A stretch of DNA of 64,000 bases, taken from the NCBI GenBank assembly GCA_032207245.1, contig CM063502.1, positions 73,155,116 through 73,219,115 on the forward strand, given 5' to 3'. This DNA is from Pardosa pseudoannulata (Eukaryota; Arthropoda; Arachnida; Araneae; Lycosidae). The notes beneath the pieces are model-generated. The model saw only the letters and a list, made by a program, of their open reading frames with translations, had not been told where the DNA came from and ran no database searches. A program made the position numbers and the translations under genes. This document shows positions 11,316 through 24,118 of this stretch, in pieces. Each line of letters begins with the position of its first letter. Position 1 is the first letter of the stretch.

Positions 11316-11562
11316 TATATACTTTGTATGCAAAAGTGTTACAAACATTTATTTTCCCTTACATTTCTTTGAAACTTAAAAATTTCTAAAAATAGTGGGC
11401 TCAGGCTATGATTATAAAAATTTTCACAGCGTAACATTTTATAATGCTCAAAATTGACATGCTCGGAAATATGCCTTGTATGACAACACTAGACACCCAG
11501 TTAGACAAAAATCTGACTTAAAATTTGTATGTGTATCCCACTAAATTGTGAAATATAACCAA

Positions 11563-11743
11563 GGTTTGGTTTGGTTGATAGCGCTACGGTCTACTGTTCT
11601 GCACATGAGTCCTAATGAGACCGGGACCTACAGTTTAAAGCCGATTCCGAACGGCTACAAACATTCATGCCAGCAACGGGATTCGAACCCACGAACTCCG
11701 GTTCCGAAGAGCAGCTCTCTACCATTTGGCCATCGTTCGGCTC
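11563..11743 (-). mobile_element. tRNA-derived SINE, minus strand, in tandem duplicate
   Basis: Second minus-strand copy, with a well-preserved B box (GGTTCGAATCCC on the minus strand). Its right flank is the same as that of the SINE at 11141-11315, so it arose by local duplication of SINE plus flank rather than by a second insertion. It differs from its twin at many positions, so the duplication is not recent. Confidence 0.83.
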
Positions 11744-11993
11744 TATATATTTAGTATGCAAAAGTGTTACAAACATTTATTTTCCTTTATATTTCATTGA
11801 AACTTAAAAAAAGTTTTAGAAATAGTGGGCTCAATCTATGATTATAAAAATTTTCACAGCGTAACATTTTATAATACTCAGAATTGATATGCTCGGAAAT
11901 ATGCCTTGTATGAGAACACTAGACACCAAGTTAGACAAAAATCTGACTTAAAATTTGTATGTCTATCCCACTAAATTGTGAAATATAACCAAG

Positions 11994-13944
11994 AGTCAGA
12001 AAAAAGAATGAGAAAGTTTACAGAAAACAGTGTTACTGGGGTCCCTTGTGTAGCCGTGTGTGGTGTTAAATATTGTAAACGAATATAACATAGACTGGAG
12101 TTATATATTAAATACATAATCTACATGTCATTGCTTTGACTACTATGAAACAAGGTTTTTGTAAGGATTAAACAGGCGTACTTTATGAAGATAACATTTC
12201 TGAAGATTATTTATTAATATTCTGTTCATGATTGTGGTAATATCAGAAGTTATCAGCACAGACATTACTATTTTGAGGCTATAGAGAACAACACATGTGA
12301 CAAATCGGTTTTTTAACTTATATAAAAAAATAAGAAGAAATATTAGAGAAAGCTTAAAGCAAAAGATAAAATCCGCCTTTACTAGCTTTTCACTTAACAT
12401 CTATAAAACTAGATTTCGATTGCTTATATTAAATAAAAAATGCATGCACACCCCACACACTAGCAGAGATGTATTATAGATGGCGACACTAGTAAAACGA
12501 GTCATGCTATTATATGCATAAATAAAATGATATTTTCGAAATTTGAAATTCAATCTCATCACATTTTTATTTCAATTTCTTATACTAACATCCTTTTCAT
12601 GTGATTAACATATTACTTATCTACATCTATATTTTTTTGGAGAAAGAAATATGGTTCCCCCAGAAGATCAATATACCCTGAATTTTAAAAGTGTGAAAAC
12701 CACTGTACATACGAAATCAAATAAATATTTTTTTAGGATTAAAATCTCTAATCGCATACTATGTTAATTTTACTTTATAAACTTCTTATAGACTATTATG
12801 TATAGAAAAAAAATCTGTAAGTTTACTATCCTTATTTTTTTTAAATTTCAATAGTAATTACTAAGTTTCATTCTAAGCTCAAATATCTATCCTATTAATA
12901 GAAATATTAACTTTTATAAGAAATGTTAACACAAGTACAATTTTTAATTAAACTAATATTGAAAGTGTTAATAGCCCATAAATTTTAAATCTCTCCTCAT
13001 ATTACCTCGATATTTTAATAACTTCAAAATATATAATTGGTAAACTCGTACTAAATTATCAAGAATGTAAAGAATAAAAATATTAGTTTTAGAATCTAGT
13101 TTTAGATATAAACCTTTGCCCTAATTGTGAGACTGAAAGTGAATATTATAATATGGAGTAAAGAATTAGGTAATAAATAATCTGATGTAACCACATGATC
13201 TTCGACAACTATACACACGTAAATTAAATTATACACATTCGTTTTATTTCCATAAATATTATTTGATAATTCTCTAAAGTTTCAAAATTTATTTCATTTC
13301 TCAAGGTGACGGTAGCGTCCGCGTAGAGCTCTTGTATCCCCAAGTATTTGTCAAGTATATGTCAAGTATACCAAGTATACGTCAAATTTCTTTTTGGTAT
13401 TACACTATTTCTTTTGTTCAGAAGGAGGAAGTAATAAAGCAATAAAATTTCAAATTTACTCTCTCAGAAAAATTGATTTTTCTTTTTTTAAATATAGAAT
13501 TGAAAAGCACCGAGTAAAACTGCTTTGAAATTAAACAAAAACTTTTATATCAAGATAGGAAAAATTTAAAGTTTTATGTTATGATTTACAACTTAAAGCC
13601 CTATGTTCTTTAAATTTTGGAAACTTTATAGAATATAATTTACACGCATGTGTTTCCCCCGATTTGTCATCAAATTTGAAATAATTTTGCAAATCAAAAG
13701 GATATCCGAAGTGTTAAAGTTAAATTATATTCAATTCTTTTATTTTCTCTCTTGATTCGCATATAAGTAAAATAAAACAGATGCTATTATTTAAAAGTAA
13801 TTAAATGGAAAATTTTGATAAAATTTCACGCACGTTTTAAAAAAATTAAAGATCATTAATCAGTTTAACCGACAGAAAACCAATATTTAATACATTTCTT
13901 TAACAACCGTTAAATGCATTGATGCAAATATTTAAAGTTTTGTG
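11994..13944. other. AT-rich sequence, no gene seen
   Basis: Rest of B1, matching 32157-32643 in part. A short direct repeat, CAAGTAT with TGTCAAGTATA, clusters at 13341-13386. No gene recognised. Confidence 0.6.
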
Positions 13945-14229
13945 ACTGCAAAGGACTTTTATTGATTTTTTAAGTTTTATATTTTTTATTAAAGAAAAAA
14001 TACTGTCTAACCAGTGCAATTAAAGTGAAATGAAGAAAAGTGATAAAACATGAATAAAGCTACCTTACGAAAGGAAATATAAAATGAAAGTACAAAATAA
14101 AATTAAGTTCAGCTTAAAATTGATGGTGAGAAAAGCTCGGTTCATATTCTGTGGAGCCATCTATTGGATGACCGCGCGTTCGGGCAGTGTAGAGGGGAGT
14201 TTATGATGGGAGATGAGAAACCTAACATA

Positions 14230-14995
14230 TTAAATAATCATGGCGGCTCTTGGCCGCTTGCGATGCTTAGCCTTCCTATGATCGTAATCCGGAAGTTCGG
14301 CTACGATCGGGTTAGGTAAGCTGTAAACACATCCATAGAATTTAGAAGAAAGCTTTGTGCAGATAATTTTAAAAGTATCAATATTCAAGTCCCTTCGGAT
14401 AATATTATTGGTAAGATACCTGGGGGCCCGAGCGATTCTCCGTAAAGTTTTGTTATGAACTTTGCTAAGAATTTCAATATTCGAATGAGATGCAAACGAC
14501 CATATTGGGGCAGCGTATGTAACAGTAGGTAAAACTACTGTTTTGCACAGGAGCATTTTATTATTAGTGGAGAGATGGGGGCCGAATAGTAGTGAGCGTA
14601 GATCACAGATTCTCTTATTCATGAAGTTTTTAATATTATTAATATGCTTTTTAAAGGTTCATCTTTTGTCGAGAGTTACTCCTAGACATTTAGTCTCCCC
14701 ATTCTATCACCTCGCCGTATAAACTCAACCGCAGAGGCGTTTTATATGAATGGCTGAAATAAATAAATTGGAATTTACCAGGATTAATTTTAATTTTTCA
14801 ATTAGTGAATCATGTTTCCACAGCAGAAATGTGAAACTGAATATAAACAAGCCGCTACCTGGATGTGAGGCAAGGGTAAAAATTGCCCTGCCATCAGCAT
14901 AGAGTGCACGGGGAGGTGAATCAGTCTTAGAGATATCATTAATGAAAATATTGAGCAAGGTCAGGCAGAAGACGGATCTCGCTCGATTCAAACGG
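14230..14995 (-). pseudogene. Jockey-type LINE reverse transcriptase fragment, copy in A2
   Basis: Counterpart of the fragment at 287-1050. The minus-strand piece at 14230-14622 is longer and less broken: 130 residues run from NKRICDLRSLL through TYAAPIW and APRYLTNN to the C-terminus. The catalytic box near 14880-14930 again reads YADG instead of YADD. A short deletion near 14690 removes part of the WGDS..YLGV region. It cannot encode an active enzyme. Confidence 0.85.
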
Positions 14996-15009
14996 ACGAT
15001 CTTCAGAGT

Positions 15010-15830
15010 TACCAGAAAATTAAAGTTTAATTCGATTAACTAACATAATTTTCTGGTAATTACCAACTTTAACGGTGAAATATTTATTCTCTATTGAAAT
15101 TTGTTTAAAAATGTCCTTCGTGAGGAGTTTGAAAGCGGAGTTTAAAAGAATTTGTGCTAATATAAATATGTGTGCAATTGTTTAATGACTTTTATATTAA
15201 AAATGGCCGATATTGAGTAACGAGATGTGGGGGAGGGTACCAGACTTAAATCTGAAAAATGCCTTTTCAATGTATTGAAAATTTCTGAAGTTTTGTCTTT
15301 ATAATCTGATGGGTGTAAAAAATCACTAGGTATTCGGACACTGCATCTGTAAATCAACTAGTCTGGTGTTGCCCCAAATTCCACTGCATTTCTGAAGGAC
15401 AAATTATTGCAGCTTTCAATGACCTGTGCCATCTCTTAAAAAATAAGTTAAAGCTGGATTATAAGCCGTAGTTCTTTTTCGTTTAAATCCTAATAGATAT
15501 AATAATTCAGTGAACTGGGATGATTTGAACTGCTTTCCTTGGTTTGTGGCTATGACAGATGGTGTTCCAAATCTCGCAATCCATCCTTTCTGTGTTTCTT
15601 CTGCGACTGTAGAAGATAAGATGTTCGGCACAGGTATAGATTCCTGCCAGGGTGTAAATCGGTTTATAAATGTTTCTCAGTACCGTTGATCTTCCGATGG
15701 AGGCAGGGACACTATAATACTTAAGTGGATTTCGTCAAAGCACTTTGTTACTGGTAAGACATTACATATTGGTGTCCACGTATGGTTTCCTATCTTAGAT
15801 TTTTACGTTTCATATAACTGATAACCCATT
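15010..15830 (-). pseudogene. Ty3/gypsy integrase fragment, copy in A2
   Basis: Counterpart of 1060-1900. It keeps GWIARFGTPSVIATNQG and LGFKRKRTTAYNP, and RIPSDFLHPSDYKD at 15157-15357. The first two catalytic positions again read N (NRFT and TNQG). About 60 bp present in copy 1 are deleted near 15380, and the NGxxER region has been replaced by unrelated short sequence, so the third catalytic residue is missing altogether. Confidence 0.83.
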
Positions 15831-16512
15831 GATTACAGTCTTATTTAATTGAAGGCAAAACAAATTATTTAGACATCACACGCGTTAAAAGCCAATTTAT
15901 AGCTAAAACAATATTTTTGAATCTATCTTCCAAAACATTGTTTAAGTAATGCTTTAAGTTATGCTTTGATTAAGTAATGTTACTAATTTTGGTAGTGCTT
16001 TCATTGGTGCTGAGAGTTGATAATGAGAATTGTACCTATAAACAGAAGAGTAAGCGTCCATCAGTTATAGATAATGATCTGTTAACTAAATTGTTTTTTA
16101 AAAAATCGTTTTTCTTCCACTTCCTGTTGAACCAGGCTGCGAATTAGTTATGTTAAAAACAACGTTCAGAGATATTCTCTATAGAAAATATAAAATAGTT
16201 TTTATAGGAGTCAAATCTGTAGAAAATATTTTATAATCTTGAATGAATTTAATTTAAAAAGATCTTCATATTAATTGTAGACTATTTCCTGAAGTTTAAT
16301 AGCATAAAAAAGAAGTGTGTTACTCTTTTTAATAATAAATGTGTAAGATAATAACTTTTAAATTTATTGTATTAAATAAAATTATTTCTATTAATTTACT
16401 CACATTTCTTTAAGAATACAGTAAAACCTACATTTGTTTTCAAATTCGTTAAAGTTTAATACAAAATATTGTGTTGTTGTTGTTGTGTTGTTTATAATGT
16501 CCCTTCCGGTAA

Positions 16513-17037
16513 CCCCTTCCGGTAAAATGACGAGTCTAGCTCGTCATTGGTTTTTCATTCCATACCGCACAATGACGAGCTACACTCGTCATGCGACTAA
16601 AGTTATTGATAAATATGATAATTAATTTAGTTTAAAATTTCTAGTGTACTGAATTTAGCAACACTTTTGATACTTGTGGAAATCCGAGGTCACTATTACA
16701 TATTGTTTATTTACAGTTTCTTGGTACAAGTCACTGGCAAATTGATGAGTCAGAACAAAAGAAAACCTACTAAGAAAAGCCGTGTGTGTTACAAGAATTA
16801 AATTAGAAGTGAGACTCCCAGGCGATGTATACAGTTCAGAATTCCTCTGCACTTTGTTTTGAAAAGTACCACTTGCTTGAAGACTATCATCCTAATTTTA
16901 CCGTTTCTGATACTTAGCACTATGTAAAAAGTGGATTTTAATTAAGAATATGTAAGAATTGTAAAATAAAACAAGTTAAAAAAAATAAATGGTTACTTCA
17001 CGCACAGTTTTTCATTATTAAATCGTACCGGAAGGGG
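16513..17037 (+). mobile_element. Non-autonomous piggyBac element (A2)
   Basis: The same element as at 3019-3544. Its right terminal repeat is better preserved: read inward it is CCCCTTCCGGTACGATT, with TTAA at 17038-17041. The left TTAA reads GTAA because a 12-bp partial copy of the terminus (CCCTTCCGGTAA, 16501-16512) sits directly before it, at the junction of a deletion of about 0.4 kb relative to A1. The Cys-rich transposase remnant is broken by a stop where A1 has the triplet for Q. Confidence 0.88.
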
Positions 17038-17678
17038 TTAAGCTAACGGTGCTATTTCGGGTTCTTTTTATTTTAGAGATGCGTATAGCTATCGAATAAC
17101 TGTGTCGTTTAAATTTATATTTATTAATAGAATCTCTAGTATAAGATGTTTTAATTGAAAGAGACAAAAAAGTATAAAATGAAATACAATTTCACAAATT
17201 ATTAAATATTGAAATTTTTCGGATCGTTTTTGATTATAGTTAAATTCTGTTAACTGAAAGAAAATTTCATTTCAAACTTCTGTTTCTCCTCTCAAATTTT
17301 AATAACAGTAAAATACCACAAAGAGTAAGTACTGACTCAGTACATGTAAAGAGTAGTTTGTGAATGAAAAAGACGATTTTTGTAAATTTGTTTGATGGAA
17401 GATCTAGTCAACAAAAAATGAATCTTTTGACTGCAAAAATGTCCATTACAATGACAAGCACTGTTCTCGAAAAGTAATTTAAATGGATTTCAGTATAGCA
17501 TAAAGATTTCTTATATATTACAATATTCAAAAGAATTATGCAAACTCTTAATGTTTTGAAAGAGAACATTTCCCAATCAATCATAATCACTATTAAAATT
17601 CATTTTTAATTTTAACAGTTAAAAATTTATGCTACACTTCAATCATAATATATCTTTGTAATCTTCATTGAGGAGAAG

Positions 17679-17862
17679 GCCAATCGATGGACGAATTGTT
17701 ACGGTACTGGCCTTCGGAACCGGAGTTCGTGGGTGTGAATCCCACAGTAGCATGGATGTTTTTAGCAGTTCGAAATCGGCTTTAAGCAGTACGTCCAGGT
17801 CTCATTAGCCCTCGTGTTGCAAAAATGTAGACAGTAGCACTCCAAAAAAACCAAACCAACCA
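17679..17862 (+). mobile_element. tRNA-derived SINE with 14-bp target duplication (A2)
   Basis: Copy of the SINE at 4188-4370, carried along by the duplication. Target duplications are TCATTGAGGAGAAG (17665-17678) and TCATTGCGGAGAAG (17863-17876). The A box has decayed further (TGGACGAATTG). Confidence 0.87.
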
Positions 17863-20800
17863 TCATTGCGGAGAAGTAAAATGTTTCTACTTAAAAAGAA
17901 AATTGACTTTCAAGTTAATGTTTTTCTTTCATCAAAATACGTGATAATCTATTATTTCTTTAATTAGTAGTTTCTACAAATAATTCTTTAAACGACGACT
18001 AAATGTTAATATGACGCTCCAACCATTTTAACAATTTATAATATAATACAAGTGTGTACTATATTATGATTGACAAAAAAAAAAAAAAATACAAATGTAA
18101 ATATATGCACGTGCGTTAGCCAAGGAGTTATCTTTACGTAAAATATTAAAAATGTATCTTTTTTTTTCTCAGTTTATTAAACCATGGAAGGAATATAAAA
18201 CAAAAAACTCTATCTGCTTACCACTGAGACAGGTGTTTTACTCTATAGTGGTTTGAATAGAAAACGTTTTCCCTTTTACACTTTTTCTACATATTGCGTA
18301 AGATAGTTGACGATCACTTGTACCATTTCAATCTCGTAATTCATAAGCATCATTACAGCTTAGTTACTTTTTTTCAATCATATTTTTACTTGCGAATGGT
18401 AGCTCGTTTTTACCCAAATCAGTAAATTTTGTAACTAATTTCAATTTGAATCATTTTTTGACAATATTTATATGAACTTGTGTTAATTTATGCCTACTCT
18501 TTCCTTTTTTCTGATTTTTTGAAAAATGCTCTTTCTATACGTTCATTTATATTATGTTTATTAAAGTTTTGCTTAATGTGTTAATCCTTTTTTGATAAGA
18601 AAAAGAATACTGTTTTTCCAGGAAAAGGCAGTAATCCCATTAATTTCACAAAGTACTACTGTGTTAAATCTTATCTAAAAAAGAAATATTTTTTCCTTAA
18701 ATTATAATATCCTGCAGAAGGATGAATAAAATGAATTAACCCAATACATAAAAACATGTCATTTTTGTTAAGAATAATTTATTGTTAAAATGCCTTAATT
18801 TTTTGTTGGACGATTAATGAATATTATATGCCTCATCTATTCGTAAAACTTAATTACGTCAGTATATATCGCCAAAAGAAATAATATCGCTGCTTTAACG
18901 CTTAGGTTTAGATTTTAAAATATTGCGTTCTCCACGTTTCTGCATTTCAATTACTTTTAATATGATTACTTTATTTTTAAAGAGTGATTTCAGATGTCTA
19001 GCTCAATTTCTTAATAAAATTATTGATTCAGAACATGTAACTGCTGTCAAAGTTTACACGCTGCTATTTATTATTAAAAGTGTAACGGTGTGTAAAATTT
19101 AGGGACTTCTTTGAATAATGGCATTTTTTTTTTTAGCCTATTTCATTACTTAACCTTGTACATGAGCAAGTTATATCTGCTGTATAATAGGATTTCTTGG
19201 TAAAATTACTCAGATATATAACTCCCTTCGAAGGAAAAATTCTGAAATTTCATACCATATGTTTAACGGCTGTGGGAATGTTAGATGGGTATTTACAGTT
19301 TTTCTATTTAAGTATTATTTATATCATCACGTAACCTTTTGGATAAGCGAATGTGCACGGTTTATTCAAAATTAATTCGTCAGACTTTTGTTACAGGGAA
19401 TGTCGGAACAGAAATTATTAAGTCGACACAATTACATACCGTAGTCAGTAAATTAATGTTTATGGTGCTAAAATTCGGCTTTAAGCATAGATATAGACGT
19501 AAACAGTCATTTGTACAATTGACATAGTTTTATTCTTGAATAAATATAGATATTCAAAAAATGTCTGCAATAATTGTTTTCAAACAAATCTTGGTTATAT
19601 AAAGCAGACTTTCGAATAGCACAAAAATTAAACTTTTCGATAAAAACCTCATGAAAAAGTGGACATAAAAATTTTTTTAAAAATAATATTTTAAGAATGA
19701 AGGAAATAAAAAGATAAAGTAAATAATGTAGTAGTCAAAATATTATAAGATTCACTTTTGAATTTAATCAACAGTTTGTGTTTTTTTTTTATTTAAATTT
19801 GTAACTAATGTAAATAAACACAAAAACCTTTCCAAAAATTTCCCTTCCTATAGATAAACTTTTATTAATTAAGGATAAATGCAAAAAATTCAACACATAA
19901 AATAAAATAAAAAAGTACCTTAAAATTTCTCATAAAATAATTATTTATGTCTCCTCCACATTCATTATAAATGTTTTAAAGTTCTTTCAAGCTGAAAATG
20001 CAAGAAGTTTATACCCTGGGAAGCCAACGTTGAGAGAATCATTTAAATGTTAGACCTGCATGCAAGTGCCGGCAAAGCAGGCTTTCTTTGATTACATGCC
20101 ACTGCGAGCTCACTTAAAGCGAACAAGCAGTTCTTAAAACCAGAGTATTGGATATAGTTCGAGAATAAACGACTTCGTAGTTTAATATAAAAAGATAGAA
20201 ATGGTAAAAAAATACTGGTTTTTGCAATTTTCTTTAAATAAAAGAATTAGATTTAGTTAGTTGATTAATAAAGGTGGTTTAATCTTCAGGGGTCTACTGT
20301 ATTGCTACAAGAGTAAAATAAGTCTGGAATATAGAAAATAAATTCCAAAGCAGGAGTTTCACTTCCATTAACTGTTAACTCAAATTTATCACAGCAATCC
20401 TTACACATATGTGTACAGAATTTTTTATATAGAGTTACAACACCAAACTCTCCCCTTTCACTTCACTTTCCTTCTATGAACAATACATTGTTTCTTTAAA
20501 TTGCTACAGGTGTACATATTTTTTATAATATATTTAATATTGATTCCATATAAAAATGAACAAAACATGTTTAAATGGATTTCAAAATTAGCAAAAATAG
20601 AAAAATATAAAAAAAACTCATAAAATCTCTGAAGAAAATGTGAAGCAAAGAAAACAACTTATAACTTAGGAACTCGTTAAGCTTTCTGTAAAAAGAATGG
20701 TATAAGGCATTGTTGGGTTCTTCGAACAAACAGGAATCAGCCATTAAATATTTACATTGTTCGTATAAAGACAAGTTGCTCGACATGATTGACGCCCACT

Positions 20801-21254
20801 GACTCCAATAGTGGAGTTTTAATGAAATTACCATTTCTTCAACTTTTTCGAGTTTTAGCCTTCCTAAAATTTTGTTTCTTCTGAATATGAAGCCCCTCCC
20901 TCACATTTTATTTCTCTTCAGTATATTTATCGAAATATTTAAATTCTAAATAGGAGAACTTAAAAAGTCAGTTAATTTTAGCCACACTAATCAGGTAGCT
21001 TAGGCTCCTCCCACTCAATTATTTGATATTTTATTGGTAGTGTGCCAGGAATCGATTAACGTTCTTGTGCAGATTTTTCTATGTTTTCTCCCCTTTACGA
21101 TATATGTACTCATATATCACAATATTTAATAGCATAATAACCTATTATTTACCTCGTATTTACTTTTTATATTATTTTAAATTTATATATTCCATTTTAA
21201 TAATACTCTTTATTGTTATTTATTATTTTATTTAAATCTTTTATGTCACTGGCA

Positions 21255-21384
21255 TCTAAATACTTGTATTCTCATAAGAAAACCTCTCCCCCTCGCAACC
21301 ATCCATCTTTATAACTTGATATATGCCCAACCTGTCCAGGTGCTCCTCAAGTTACAATGCAATGGAAAACGAAGTATCCTCCCA
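21255..21384 (+). mobile_element. Possible LINE 3' end fragment (A2)
   Basis: Duplicate of 7755-7884. Here it reads CTGTCCAGGTGCTCC, slightly closer to the LINE end at 30655-30781 (CTGGGTCAGGTGCTTC) than copy 1 is. Confidence 0.42.
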
Positions 21385-21697
21385 TCAAATAGTTCGTCAT
21401 TTAGATAAAGCCGTGATGAAGTTTTATAAGTATGCGAAAAGTATATGACACTTTCAGGTATATATTTTTATTTTCCATTTTCAGAGCCACATCATCAGAT
21501 CATTTAGATGATTTCCTTCGATCGAAACATAGTTAATATGATGGTACTGCGTGTAGAGGTCCGTGTCATTGGCATATTGAATTTTATGTACATTCTGATT
21601 TTGGAATACCAATGTGCAGGTTGAATAGTGCGGGGGTCCTTTAGGGAATTCTTCTTATCCCCAGCTGTGTAATGTTCTTAAGGGAAGAAAATTTGTT

Positions 21698-22066
21698 TTG
21701 CACACCGACCGTGAACTAACGATTGATCTGTGCGTGATAGGATGGACGTCTATAGAAATATCTAAAAATATAGCTCAAGGTCGAGTCCGAATCAAAAACA
21801 TCGCTAGCGAGCTCAGTGACCGGGAACAGCTAGTCTGTTATGTTGAGGAAATTTCTACAAACAAATTACTCAGTAATAATAATATTATTTCTGGAGAGAA
21901 AGTATTCCAGTCTATTGCTAATAATACGTTCAGGAAGATTGTTGCGATCAGTAATTTTATTTGCAGATATTATTTCACAAATGTGAATTTAGTTGATGAT
22001 TTAGTGCATATAACGGTGGCAGTCTTTATAAGAATGGGTATTACACGAATTTTGAAACAGAATTAA
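21698..22066 (+). CDS. Unrecognised 122-codon open frame, doubtful
   Basis: A plus-strand frame with mixed, non-repetitive composition (for example SELSDREQLVCYVEEISTNK). It is less AT-biased than its surroundings. I do not recognise it. In A1 the same stretch (8200-8560) is frameshifted by a missing A in the AAAAACATCGC run and carries other changes. The last part, 21978-22090, is repeated in diverged form at 22207-22315. It may be a fragment of a repeat-borne gene, or chance. Confidence 0.2.
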   Translation: MHTDRELTIDLCVIGWTSIEISKNIAQGRVRIKNIASELSDREQLVCYVEEISTNKLLSNNNIISGEKVFQSIANNTFRKIVAISNFICRYYFTNVNLVDDLVHITVAVFIRMGITRILKQN

Positions 22067-22315
22067 TTATTTCAGTGTAAGATTTAACAGGGATTTTAAA
22101 TGGAAAGACACAGAAAAATAGTACAAAAGCAAAGAATGGCGATATGTTTTTCACTTAATTGGAGAATTTTATCTTTAAAACTTTTAAAAAGACGTCGTCT
22201 ATATCACGAAATGTGAGATTAGTTGAGGGTTTAGCTCATATAACAGCAGTCTTTCACGAGAATGGGAAATATGTGAATTTTGAAATAGAATTAATTATTG
22301 TAGTGTGAAATTTAA
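21978..22315. repeat. Diverged direct repeat of about 110 bp
   Basis: 21978-22090 and 22207-22315 share AAATGTGA..TTAGTTGA, CATATAAC, GCAGTCTTT, GAATGGG, GAATTTTGAAA.AGAATTAATTAT and AGTGT.A.ATTTAAC. Only the first of the two lies in the part shared with A1; the second was either lost in A1 or lies in the gap. Confidence 0.75.
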
Positions 22316-23985
22316 CTAAATTTGAAATCAATTTTCTATCGCTTTGTTCAAAATGAAATTTAGATTTTGTTCTTTAGAAAGTATAAGTTTTTAAATGGTT
22401 TCCGTATCCTCAGCAACGTTAGCAGATAACATTAAAATGCTGGGATAATGTGCCAATCTGCATTTTTGAGCAATTAATAGTAAGAAAATAAAAACAAAAG
22501 AAGAAATCAAAAGAAGTGTCATAAAGTTAAATACATTATAAAATCACATCATGTTCTAGACTATACTTGGTATTGATATGTGTCTACTACACTATTTTAA
22601 AATGTTAGTGATTAGTGGTATACCGTAAGTAATCTTTATTATAAAAATAAGAATTAATAAATCAATCAAAATTATAGTTGAAATTAATGAGTAGCATTAT
22701 TGCCATAATGAGTCAGCTATTGTAATCAACTTTGAATCATAAACAGATATTTTTCCACAAAATTAAATATTACATTTTATACTCTTGATTTTAATTTAAA
22801 TATTCGATTTTAACATAAATGGGATTACTTTTTGGTAATATATGGCACAAACATCGTAACTGGTTAAAATCAAAATTAAATTCTGCTACTTAACTTATTT
22901 CAAAATAAACGCCTGCCTAAAACATGTAATATATTCTTTTTTCTCATAAGGAAGATAAAATAAGTTTTAGTGCTATAAAGTGTAAAAACAAAATCTGATG
23001 TTACTTGGAAATTTGAATATATTTTTTTCAACAATGACAAAAAAAAACTATAAAATAATTTAATTATGCATAGAATTTTAAAGTAAAAAAATTTGGAATA
23101 TGTAGTAAATAAGCATTACCACTTAAAAAGTTGCAATTCACTTGTTACTATTCATGTATTGAGTAACCTGTCGTGTAAAACCATTAGAAAAGCAGCAAAT
23201 TAAAAGTCTGAAAGACATTTAAATAAACGGTTTAGTTTATATAAAAGTATTTAAGATGTCTCTCGGGCCACATTAAAACTTCATTAAACTATGTACAATT
23301 TTTTTTTAATATAAATAAAAGCGCAGGAAGAAATAATGTAAATAAATATATTATCACTATTTATTTTAAATAAAATATATTTATAATTAAAATATAAAAC
23401 CAACTGCATTTCTGAATTAATATAAATTCAATATATTCTGTATTCAAGAATAAAAGTAGATATGGACATAATGTATTTATACACACTTATATTGCTTGAT
23501 ATTTTTTTAAAAATAAAATTTACTTTTGAAAAATACTTTGTTGTTTATTTAAATTAATATTTCATTTAATTATTAAATGTGTATACATATTAATCAACTT
23601 CACTATACTCCTACTACTATGTGCAAGATACGTACATGCATACGTACGGACGTACAAACGTCAATAGAAAACCTAGCAAAAACTATGCCAGAAATTATGA
23701 AAACAGTTTAAAATTATAGAACTAAAGTTCCCTTGTACTTACACACACCCGCGATATTTAAGTATCACTGTCGTATGTACATACAAGTGAACTTCAATAA
23801 GTGGTGTTTAAAATTTAATCAGTTAGTGTCAAAATATTTGTTTCTGCTGAAACTTGAAATGTATCGTGATTACAATACTTCTGTTTACTTTTTACAAAGA
23901 AGTAAACACAAATCACAATCGCATTTATAGTCTGAGAGGGTACCGTAACAAAAACACAAGTAGTCTGATCAGTGCGTAAGTCTAA
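22316..23985. other. AT-rich sequence, no gene seen
   Basis: No counterpart in the window. A short CGTACG-rich patch (23627-23660, ACGTACATGCATACGTACGGACGTAC) is the only visible pattern. Confidence 0.6.
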
Positions 23986-24118
23986 GGGCCGGTCTCACCA
24001 AAGTCTTTAATGGCTAACCGCGATTAACCCATGGCGCCAACCAATGGTGGGATGCGATTTTCCTTTTAAACAGAGATTAATCGCAGTTAGCCGTTAAACT
24101 ACTTTGGTGAGACCAGGA
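23986..24118. mobile_element. Palindromic MITE-like element
   Basis: Two arms of about 37 bp form an inverted repeat: GGTCTCACCAAAG..TTTAATGGCTAACCGCGATTAA at 23991-24027, and its near-complement TTAATCGCAGTTAGCCGTTAAA..CTTTGGTGAGACC at 24077-24114. The loop holds a smaller imperfect palindrome (CCCATGG to CCAATGGTGGG). CTAA occurs at both outer edges (23982-23985 and 24119-24122) and could be the target duplication. No coding sequence. The superfamily is not certain. Confidence 0.75.

Larger units (their letters stand above)
11141..11993. repeat. Tandem duplication of about 425 bp (SINE plus flank)
   Basis: Units 11141-11562 and 11563-11993 each contain the minus-strand SINE followed by about 250 bp ending GTGAAATATAACCAAG. 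The second unit starts exactly at the SINE tail. B2 carries one copy of the flank (31940-32156) and no SINE. Confidence 0.88.
8694..13944. repeat. Duplication block B, copy 1 (B1)
   Basis: Aligns with 29400-32643 from just after the gap to the start of A2. The match is clearly looser than between the A copies, with many substitutions and indels. Differences include an 868-bp piggyBac-like insertion at 9326-10193 and a SINE with a local tandem duplication at 11141-11993, both here only, and a LINE insertion present only in the other copy. No coding region was recognised outside these elements. Confidence 0.9.
13945..22049. repeat. Segmental duplication block A, copy 2 (A2)
   Basis: Second copy of block A. 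Its left edge is sharp: sequence up to 13944 belongs to block B1, and from 13945 it matches the first bases of the window. It carries the same order of relics as copy 1, so the LINE, gypsy, piggyBac and SINE insertions at 287-1900, 3019-3544 and 4188-4370 predate the duplication. After about 22050 the sequence has no counterpart elsewhere in the window. Confidence 0.93.

Noticed and set aside
11548..11754. 68-codon plus-strand frame with a plausible-looking protein
   Set aside because: It is the antisense of the SINE at 11563-11743.
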